Below, piece after piece: positions 56,521 through 64,000 of a stretch of 64,000 nt of DNA. Made by a program: the position numbers and the translations under genes. Source of the DNA: Otatea glauca (Eukaryota > Streptophyta > Magnoliopsida > Poales > Poaceae); the NCBI GenBank assembly GCA_036346275.1, contig CM070717.1, positions 4,771,178 to 4,835,177 of the forward strand, read 5' to 3'. The notes under the pieces were generated by a model that did no database searches, was not told the DNA's origin, and saw only the letters and a list, made by a program, of their open reading frames with translations. Position 1 is the stretch's first letter; the number at the start of each line of letters is the position of its first letter.

Positions 56521-57956
56521 CATTACTAATCTCTGCTCGGTAATATCGATACTTTTTGTGGTACCTTCGAGTGCCTTCAGTTCATCGAATAGTGGACCAT
56601 AAATTGTTGAATAGGCTCGTATGGTACTTCGACGCTGTAGTCCACGGGCATGCTTTGTGCCTTGTGGGCATATATTGCTTCAGAAGATGATGATGCATCG
56701 ATGTCGTGGCAAGCCGAGTTGGCAGTTGGCACACCACTTCGTCTTAAACACTTCTCCATTTTTATTGGACAAAAAGCTAAATTTGCACCGGTAATAAAGC
56801 AGCCAAAGTTCGAACCTACGACACAATTTTACTTACAAATTAAGGGTGCATGTAATCTTCTCTTGTTTGTCAAGAGTATATTGGGACACTCAATTCCTCG
56901 TACAACACAATAGCGACCAACACCTCTTTTAGGCTGTTCGTTTGCAACCAGTGAAAACGGATCGACATGAACGGGCAACGGCTCTATCATATTTATTTTC
57001 TACATTTTTTTCAGTGCTTCGAAGGTACCAAGGTACCTTCTCTCTAAAAAGATCAGCCATTGATTTGCATAAGAGTAAGTTAAGAGGAAACTTTGTAAAC
57101 ATCGGTAATTTAGCTATTCTTTGATTTGATCCTTTGTATTTGCCCTAACCCTCCTGTCCTACTAGCCTGTCATCGTGTTGATCTGGTGCAGCGGCTCCAC
57201 CCACCCCACTGTGAGCAGCCGCACCCCACGTAATGACGACAGAAGCTTTGTCACATAATGACGACAGAAGCTTTGTCAACCAAATAAATTCACAACAAAA
57301 TAATTCATCGACCAATACAAACTACGATTAAACAGTCCTTTGTCGCCATTTGAAATGGCCACAGAGAGCCTTTGTCGTCAAATAAAATAGCGATAGAGGC
57401 TCTGTCATCGTTTCAAATAGCGATATAGCTTATGTTGCTATTTTATTTAGCGACAGATGTGTATTTTTATAAAATTTTGATTCAGCATATTATGTTTGTA
57501 AAATTATTTAAAAACATTATTTTAAAAAATAATTCGACTTTTGTATACGAGGGCAGAGAGCCATCGTGGGAAAATTATTATGTAATCCATATTGACTTTC
57601 TTAGCCTAGTATTTGGTTTCTGAGTCATATGTCAATCGGCCTCCATGATCGGTGTACCATAGAAACATTATGTAATCTATGTTGAGCTACTTAGTCTAAT
57701 ATTTAGTTTCTCCTTATGCATGTGCGGGCTTCTCTGTTTGATTGCCACCAATGCAGAAGGAAGTTGCAATTTTGCAAATGATAATTTCCAGGGTTGGCAC
57801 GATTAGAGGGACATGTGCTTTTTTTACCGACTTACACTTTCGTTCTCATTTGAATTGATAAGGATATAAAACTACATATCTAACTATCCACTCTATATTG
57901 TTTCGTGATGTGTATATTTCTCGGAAAATGAAAACTAGTATTTGCTATGCCTTTTC
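56521..57956. other. Spacer with a decayed repeat, no clear gene
   Basis: An 87-codon frame at 56650-56913 has no recognised domain. At 57225-57470 short motifs such as AGCGACAGAGGCTCTGTC and AAATAGCGATA recur in both orientations, including a tandem 24-base repeat (ATGACGACAGAAGCTTTGTC), resembling a decayed subterminal array of another transposon. No exons of the YIF1 gene were found here. Confidence 0.5.
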
Positions 57957-57958
57957 AG

Positions 57959-58423
57959 GGGCATTGGACTCGGGTAAGTGAGCCTGTGGGTGGCCGTTTA
58001 TCCTACAAACCTCCAATATATTGACATAAATGCGCCAGATCTGTACATCCCTTTCATGGCATTTGGTAGCTTCATTGTTCTCACAGGCTTTACATTAGGC
58101 TTCATGGGAAAGTGAGTTTTTGACTATTGTTCTTCGGTTGCAACAAAGGAGCACTTCAAACCCAATGTTCCTAATGCACTTGATACTCATGCAGGTTCAC
58201 TCCAGAAGCTATAAATCTGCAGTTTACAAGAGGACTCATCGGATGGGCCTTACAGATTGTGATCCTGAAAGGGCTTCTCTATTCGATGGGCGGAGGCGAG
58301 GTGCCACTGCTTGACCTGGTAGCTTACGGCGGATATTTGTTTGCTGGGCTTTCACTTGCTGTTGTTGCAAGGCTTCTATGGGCTTATTCATATTACGGCG
58401 TGATGCCATGGATGAGCCTGTGG
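57959..58423 (+). pseudogene. YIF1: YIF1-type ER-Golgi membrane protein, two exons, truncated
   Basis: Exon 57959-58111 encodes GHWTRVSEPVGGRLSYKPPI, then NAPDLYIPFMAFGSFIVLTG; exon 58195-58423 encodes FTPEAINLQFTRGLIGW, LLDLVAYGGYLFAGLSL and SYYGVMPWMSL. This is the C-terminal membrane half of Yif1, a multi-span partner of Yip1 in vesicle transport between ER and Golgi. The splice sites (AA/GTGAGT and GCAG/G) are good. One extra T near 58018 shifts the frame, the N-terminal exons are absent, and the coding sequence breaks off at 58423 before the last conserved helix, where the Mutator-like region begins. It is a gene fragment, either a captured or duplicated piece, or a gene destroyed by the insertion. 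Confidence 0.88.
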
Positions 58424-58507
58424 AATTTTTTTTTCTTTAATATTTATTTTTATTCTTTTTTTCAAAACTATGCGTCCGAATCAAATTTTTGCAAAACTAT
58501 ACGCCCG

Positions 58508-58545
58508 TCGCCCGTGTATGGGGCGATCGCCCCATACACGGGCGA
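58508..58545. repeat. Perfect 38-bp palindrome centred on GCGATCGC
   Basis: Each 19-base half (left half TCGCCCGTGTATGGGGCGA) is the exact complement of the other. A related set of imperfect copies lies at 63481-63560 and a shorter one at 58618-58626. Confidence 0.96.
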
Positions 58546-58689
58546 TATGTGCCTCGCCGTCAGCCAGAGCAAACGGTAAAAAAGAGCCGTTACACAGGGC
58601 CCCACATGCTCGAGACAGGCGATCGCCGAGCGGGCGACAGTGACCTTCAAACCTCGCCCCCTCGCTCGGCGCAGGCATTCAGCCGAGGC

Positions 58690-58800
58690 AGAAGCAAACG
58701 AAGAGAAAAGAGAAAAGAGAAGGAGGAAGAAGAAGAGAAAGAAGAAGAAAAAAGAAGAAGAAAAAAAGAAGAGAAAGAAGAAGAAAAGGGGAAAAAAAGT
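58690..58800 (+). repeat. Purine-rich GAA/GAG low-complexity tract
   Basis: About 100 bases almost entirely of A and G on the plus strand. The E/K-rich open frame over it is low complexity and is not called as a protein. Confidence 0.9.
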
Positions 58801-58899
58801 CGATTAAATGCTTTTTGAAGGTATTTTTACAAATTTTATAAATCTATTATTTAGGAATTTTACGATTTTGTAGTGTTTAGAAAATTCTGTAGGACTACT

Positions 58900-59640
58900 T
58901 GTTATTAGAATTCTAATGTAGCATGTAATATTTAGTCGAATTTAGGATTGTGTAGCGTTTAGAACTTTAATGTAGTATTTAGTTTTAAAAATTTGAGGAT
59001 CTGTATAGTATTAAGTACGTTACAAATTTAGTGTAGTATTAGAAATTTATTGTAGTGTTTAGAAAATTTAGGATTGTGTAGCGTTTATATTTTCTCGGAT
59101 AGTGTTGTTTAGAAATTTCTTGTCATGAGTTCATATTTAGAACTTTAATGTACTATTTAGTTTTTAGAAATTTCAGGATCAGTATAGTATTAAGTGCGTT
59201 ACAAATTTATTGTAGTGTTAGAAATTTATTGTAGTGTTTAGAAAATTTAGGATTGTGTAGCGTTTACAATTTCTCGGATAGTGTTGTTTAGAAATTTCTT
59301 GTCATGATTCATATTTAGAACTTTAATGTAGTATTTAGTTTTAGAATTTTCAGATCAGTATAGTATTAAGTACGTTACAAATTTATTGTAGTGTTAGAAA
59401 TTTATTGTAGTGTTTAGAAAATTTAGGATTGTGTAGCGTTTACAATTTCTCGGATAGTGTTGTTTAGAAATTTATTGTCATGATTCATATTTAGAACTTT
59501 AATGTAGTAGTTAGTTTTAGAATTTTCAGATCAGTATAGTATTAATTTCTGGATAGTGTTGTTTAGAAATTTAATGTCAGTTCATATTTAGAACTTTAAT
59601 GTAGTATTTAGTTTTTAGAAATTTCAGGATCAGTATTGTA
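58900..59640 (+). repeat. ~177-bp tandem array upstream of the MULE transposase
   Basis: AGGATTGTGTAGCG recurs near 58943, 59070, 59249 and 59425, with later partial copies. Spacings are about 127, 179 and 176 bp. Units contain TTAGAACTTTAATGTAGTA, GTGTTGTTTAGAAATTT and AAATTTATTGTAGTGTT. The array is A/T-rich and directly precedes the start of the transposase. Confidence 0.88.
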
Positions 59641-59673
59641 TTTTAGAGTAATATTTTTCCGTCGGACGTTGCG

Positions 59674-62228
59674 ATGTCGGAGAAATTGTATTTCCAAATA
59701 TTTTATGGAGATGGGGAGATAGCACGAGGCGGATGGGGTGGATCTATCATCATTTTCAAGAGTCGTCTGGGGGGCATATGCGAGGCCGAGCGATAGGACA
59801 TCTGAGGGTTTGTTGGAGTGGATGTCTCGGATGTTCGGTTTGGATGCCCGATTGTTGGTTCTGGTCGAGCGAGAGTGAGCCGAGCGCAAGACCGTTTTAC
59901 GGAGAGTTGATTCTGTTAACTCGGCGTCCACATGGAGGAGTTATGTTGGTTTTGCTTGTAGAGCGGGTTGGCGCTCATGTTGTTGGCACAGTGCTACCGG
60001 TAGCTCCATCGGTGTCGCAAGTTCGTGATGTCGGGGTGGACATTACGGCGGAGGGACATCAAATTAGAAGGATGCGAAGAGGAAGGCGGCGAGGAGCCCG
60101 AGACGAGGAGCACGAGGCTAGCGGTGACGAAGGGACCGGGGCGAGAGAGACAGCGGTGGAGGCGCGAGGGGTGGCCGACGCGGGGGAGGAGGTGGAGGAC
60201 ATTGTTGACTTGATGGAAGAGGAGGACCGTGCGGATGAGGAAGTCCCTGATGGTGAGCACTCCGACGAGGAGGACAACGCCTCTGGGGTGCCTATCCTCG
60301 TGCGTGGACCAATTACAATTTCAAGACCTAACAATGAATGAAGGAACATTGATGCATGGGAGTATCGTGAGAACGAGGTGACGCAGGGGGCCGTATATAA
60401 AGACAAGGAGGCTGTGATGGATGCGGTGAAGTACTGGGCAATGTCTCTCCGGCGGCAATTCAGGGTTGTGAAGTCCAGCAAGAAGGACTACGACGTGAAG
60501 TGCGTGGTTGATTCGTGCCCATGGCGGGTGCATGCATACCAGGAAGTGGACGGACTCGGAAATGCTCCATAGTGATGGAGCATAATCTGCGAAATGGAAG
60601 AAGCGGGCGGGACACCGCAATCTGTCGTCCACTTGGGTGGCAAATGTGTTTTATGGTCGATCGTGGACAATCCCCATCTGCAGCCTCGATCTATTATCAC
60701 ACCGTGGAGGAGAGGTTTGATACAAGATTAGCTACGCAAAGGCATGGAGAGCAAAAAGGACAGCTCGAAATACGGTTCGGGACGTCACGAGGCTTCAGTG
60801 CGAGAATATTCCCACTTGCTCGGGGCAATCGCACAAAGGAACCCCGGTACATCCATCGACCTTGCGGAGTTCCTGCGGGTGGTGCGTGCACCGGAAGTGG
60901 GTATTGCGGCGTGCATTCTTCGCCTGGCGCATGCATAAATGCGTTAAGACCGTCGCCGGTCCTTTGCATGGATGGCACATTCCTCACGGGAAGTACAAGG
61001 GCGATTCTAATCTGCGATCGCGGTGGATGCCAACAACCGTGTTCTACGGTTGCGTTGGCATTCGTGGAGGGGGAAACACGGAGAGCTGGTGCTGGTTCCT
61101 TGAAAGAGTGAAGTCGGCGATTGTTCTCGACAGTTCGATGTTTGTGTCATCCATGACCGACATGCGGGGCTGCTAAGGGCGATCGTGGATATGCAACAAG
61201 GGTCCGCCGTCGTGGGAGCGACAAAGTGGCGGATCCGAGGAGCGGTGGTGCATGAGGCACATGGGTGCCAATTTTTCCGTCGATTCGGAATAAGGAGCTT
61301 ATGAACATGTTCAAGCGCTGTGCAAACAGAACCAACGGAGGAAGTTCGACGCGCTTTGGAAGGCGTTGGACGAACTAACGAAGAAGCAATCAATGGATCC
61401 CAGAGGTACCGCTAGTTCATCAAGGAACCCGATGGTGTACCATGAGCAAGGAGAGGACCCACGACCTTATATGCGGCCGCCGAGACCCCAAACCTCCGGC
61501 GTGGGCGGTACCAAGATAAAGAGTTTCACCGATTGGATACGACATGAGCCTTTGGAGAAATGGTCCTTCAGACGACGAGGGCGGCTCGCGTTATGGGATC
61601 ATGACAACGAACTCGGCGGAGATTTACAAGCTGGTAATGAAAGGCACGGATGCCTTCCATCGTGGGTATAGTTGAGGTGTCTTATTAGGGACACAGAGAT
61701 ATTTCATTGAGCGATACAAGACCTCCGCAGCATGTATGTCGGACAATCGATTGTCTTACTCAACTGTTGTGTCTACCTACATGTCCAAGAAAACAAGAAA
61801 GGCGCAGACACATCGGGTTACACCGGAGAGTGGCGTGGAACGGAGATACCACGTGCCTTCGCGGTGACCGAGGTCGCAGGGTGCCAGGGAGAGGACTTCC
61901 ATCCATGCATACTCCGGCGGTGATTGCGAGTGCTCTGCCGAAACCACGCCTGCTGCACTTGCCGTGCTCGCACGTCATTGCCGCAGCCGCCGAGACGCAT
62001 CAATCCTGTCGTCCGTTCATCTCCCCGTACTACTACAAGCAGAGCGTTCTCAACACGTGGCATCATGAGGTGTACGGTGCCGAGTGGATGGATCGTTCAC
62101 AACACCCCTCTCCGGACCATCGATGGGTGCGGACATCCGAATGTTGAAGATGAAGGTCGGGCGTCGAAGGACAAGGCGATTCGAACGATATGGACGAGTC
62201 GAGGCGCGTCGCAACCGCGGATAATGTA
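59674..62228 (+). pseudogene. MULE transposase with MuDR DNA-binding, DDE and SWIM parts (decayed)
   Basis: It starts MSEKLYFQIFYGDGEI at 59674 and hits a stop about 41 codons later. An acidic block (EEVEDIVDLMEEEDRADEE) ends near 60340. The MuDR-type N-terminal domain follows (FRVVKSSKKDYDVKCV, 60378-60530), then DDE-domain pieces in changing frames: CMDGTFLTG (first Asp, near 60966), NTESWCWFLERVKSA (61077-61120) and MRHMGANFFRRF (61250). The C-terminus includes PRLLHLPCSHVIAAA (61950-61985), part of a SWIM zinc finger, and SPYYYKQSVLNTWH. More than eight frame changes or stops are needed. The family moves Mutator-like elements; this copy is inactive. Confidence 0.88.
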
Positions 62229-62569
62229 ACTTTGCATGTTGTTCCCATCTTGTATTATTCAATGGACCGTAAGTCAGAATGTACGTTGTAATGTTCGATG
62301 TAATTTTCAATGTACTAGTAAGTTGTTGTTCGCATCATGTTATTCTCCGATGTCCCGCTTAGTACCTACGAGGATAATGTAATTCTCGACGCGTGTGTGC
62401 CTCGTCGAACATGTCTTTGTCTTTCGTATGTTTGCAATCCGAGTTTTTTTGCTCTCCACACTTGGTTGTATTGTTTGTTGAGTATGGTACAATTCGTTAT
62501 TTCGCATTTCATTTTGTGTGCACATGTAATTACCGATAAATCTGTTGTATTTGCTTTGTAACAGCCACG

Positions 62570-63389
62570 ATGGCGCGACCTTGCCTCGAGTGCTGGACGT
62601 GACCGTCGATGCGACCCACCGGTCTAGGTACTCCGCAGAGGAGAACCGAGTGCTAGGCCACCGACCTCGAGTGCCCGGGAGCCGCCGCATCGACCCACGC
62701 CGGGTTCCACGGTAGTCGCGAACGCTTACCAATCGCTTTTACGTACACATACTTACCGTGAATGCAATTCTAACTACATGCGGGTTGCGGCGGTGGCTTA
62801 CTTCCTCTTTGTAGGATGGTGGAGTGGTGATCGCCCGTTAGAGGGTAAGGAGGTGCCGCGTTCGGTCGACCGGTCCTGCCGCCACACTCGTGGACCGGTG
62901 GAGACCGGAGACGCACACGCCCACCTTCCGTGCGGAGAGATGGCTCCGACGCTGCGGGACGTGTCGTACCTCTTAGGCCTCCTTGTGCGGGCCCAGCAGC
63001 GTGCCGCACGACGCCTCCGTCACGTGGCACGCCGAGTTGTCCGCGCGTTTCGTCGAGGTGCAGCGGCACCCCCGGGCAGCCCCCTACCAGCCCCTTAGGG
63101 AGGCTGAGCGCCACGGACCGACGAAGGCGTGGCTGCTTCAGTTCACGGTGAGTACCTCTTTCTTTGAGAATTAAAATAGAAGCGCCAAGTTGCTGATAAT
63201 GTTTGTTGCGAACGCTGCAGGCTGACCTTCTCCACCCGCACGCGGAGGAGGCGGACGTGGCCCGCCACTTGGAGGCATACCTCCTGTTGTTGCTCGGTTG
63301 GGTGATGTTCCCGTCCTCCCACGGGAACACGGTGGACCGTCACCTGATCGAGTACGCCCAGCACATCGCCGACACCCCGGTGGATGAGG
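62570..63389 (+). pseudogene. Plant mobile domain (PMD) protein fragment
   Basis: Pieces in order: VLDVTVDATHRSRY (62598-62640), RVPGSRRIDPRRVP, then HLPCGEMAPTLRDVSYLLGL (62921-62980), PPSWHAELSARFVEVQRHP-like sequence in another frame (63003-63074), HGPTKAWLLQFT and, after an intron (63148-63220, GTGAGTA to GCTGCAG), ADLLHPHAEEADVARHLEAYLL and GNTVDRHLIEYAQHIADTPVDE. These match the plant mobile domain family (MAIN/MAIL-related, PF10536), which occurs both as host genes and inside Mutator and gypsy elements. Position directly downstream of a MULE transposase indicates the transposon-borne type. At least three frame changes are visible. It ends at a GTAACAC donor without a further exon. Confidence 0.8.
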
Positions 63390-63480
63390 TAACACACTCA
63401 CTATAAATTGTTCAAATCATTTATGCATTGCTTGCCTATGCCACACGACGTGACAACACACCAACGTTTCGGTGCACCTA

Positions 63481-63560
63481 TCGCCTCTAGTAGGGGCGAT
63501 CGCCCTTACATGGGGCAATCGCCCAAATATGAGGCGATCGCCCCATACCCGGGCGATATC
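63481..63560. repeat. Second cluster of GCGATCGC palindromic repeats
   Basis: Three successive imperfect copies (GGGGCGATCGCCC, GGGGCAATCGCCC, GGCGATCGCCCCATACCCGG) end with GGGCGATATCTGCCC, matching GGGCGATATGTGCC after the palindrome at 58508. The two clusters bracket the transposase and PMD genes in the same orientation. Confidence 0.88.
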
Positions 63561-63639
63561 TGCCCTTTATAACATTCGTTCTCACAAGCGGTCTCGCAAA
63601 GAACAGCGGAGAAAGAATAGAGGTGAGCATCAATCGAAA

Positions 63640-64000
63640 ATGCCGAGGCGCAAGTGCAAAGGGTAAGGGAAGGCAAAGGAAGAAGCGAGTGCATGCTCGC
63701 TGAATTTAGCGTACCAAGATCTCTTCCTACCTCGTGGAGTCAGAGCGCCCATGTGTATGTGCGGAGATCTTTGCGGGCTTGTCCGCTCTTGGGAAATTTC
63801 AACTTGGAAGAGGAGGTATTGGAAGTGCCGCAACTTCGCCTTCGATCCGCGGAGAAGAGCTGAAGGATCGCCGCATGGTAACAATCGTGCGGGGTTACAT
63901 AATATTTGTGAATGAAACTTTGTTAATTTACGTTTCATGCAGTCACCTCCGCCATCGGTGAATTTGAGCGATGGTTTGATACGAGATCAACCCGAGGACC
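63640..64000 (+). pseudogene. GRF-type zinc-finger reading frame (partial, start uncertain)
   Basis: From about 63667 a frame reads LNLAYQDLFLPRG, then CMCGDLCGLVRSWEISTWKRR and YWKCRNFAFDPRRR (63700-63870). The C-x-C, C and W-x-C spacing resembles GRF-type zinc fingers of uncharacterised plant proteins. A GT donor (GGTAACAATCG) at 63877 and an acceptor (CATGCAG) at 63942 would join it to SPPPSVNLSDGL, which runs off the window. The likely ATG at 63640 (MPRRKCKG) is followed by TAA at 63664, so either a 1-base frameshift is present or the true start differs. Nucleic-acid binding is the usual role of the finger; nothing more can be said here. Confidence 0.55.

Larger units (their letters stand above)
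58424..64000 (+). mobile_element. Mutator-like element region with mobile-domain gene
   Basis: The region begins where the YIF1 fragment stops. It contains, in order, a GCGATCGC palindrome, a purine-rich tract, a tandem array, a MULE transposase, a plant mobile domain gene fragment, a second set of GCGATCGC repeats and a zinc-finger reading frame running off the right edge. The left border is inferred from loss of homology; terminal repeats and target duplication could not be shown, and the right border is probably outside the window. Confidence 0.7.

Noticed and set aside
56650..56913. An 87-codon frame as a small host gene
   Set aside because: No recognised domain, promoter or homologous block. 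Kept only as part of the spacer.
58489..58818. A 109-codon K/E-rich frame as a nuclear protein
   Set aside because: It translates the palindrome and a GAA/GAG tract. It is low complexity with no supporting splice or promoter signals.
1..64000. tRNA, rRNA or organelle-derived genes
   Set aside because: I scanned for cloverleaf-type tRNA sequences and conserved rRNA blocks and recognised none. The primer-binding sites of the LTR elements are the only tRNA-related sequences.

Overview
The window is nuclear DNA of a flowering plant, almost certainly a grass (Poaceae). The evidence is spliced genes with GT-AG introns, CTCCCTCCGT-type Stowaway and TTA-flanked Tourist MITEs, CACTA (En/Spm-type), Mutator-like, copia and gypsy elements in dense nests, and two short stretches of ordinary plant gene sequence. 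I cannot name the species.

Layout. 1-716: 3' end of a Ty1/copia retrotransposon (RNase H, polypurine tract, 3' LTR). 717-1932: AT-rich spacer with a cut-off MITE. 1933-40782: a 38.9 kb block made of two related CACTA elements, here called P (1933-26121) and Q (26122-40782). P carries a third CACTA element in opposite orientation, called N (3773-14902, TSD AAT), inside its transposase gene, and a gypsy-like LTR element (21313-24440, TSD ACAGC) inside its second gene. Q carries a copia solo LTR (26560-27928, TSD TTATC) and a 4.4 kb LTR-like insertion (33446-37823, TSD GAGGA). The 5' half of Q is inverted, with breakpoints exactly at CACTA ends and an inverted 3-bp target duplication. This is the signature of transposition using the ends of two neighbouring elements.

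Each CACTA element has the same plan: terminal inverted repeat, array of subterminal motifs, leader, TNP2-type transposase with a C-terminal DUF4216 part, a second internal array of the same motifs directly upstream of a TATA box, a GC-rich leader and long intron, then a second gene. That second gene joins a Transposase_24-like region to a C48 (ULP1-like) cysteine protease domain. All copies are broken by stops and frameshifts, although the protease triad of Q is still readable.

40783-50350: MITEs, a ~1.3 kb direct duplication separated by a 2.6 kb LTR-like element, a CAAGGTT terminal-inverted-repeat element, a tandem repeat, a 420-bp hairpin and a Tourist MITE. 50390-56520: the one apparently intact host gene, a 70-residue single-pass membrane protein whose probable 5 kb intron holds a non-autonomous MULE (51359-52629) and an old deleted copia element (52692-55180, TSD CCTTT). 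57959-58423: two exons of a YIF1-type Golgi/ER membrane protein gene, frameshifted and cut off. 58424-64000: a Mutator-like region with a 177-bp tandem array, a decayed MULE transposase with SWIM zinc finger, a plant mobile domain gene fragment, palindromic GCGATCGC repeats and the start of a GRF-type zinc-finger reading frame that runs off the window.
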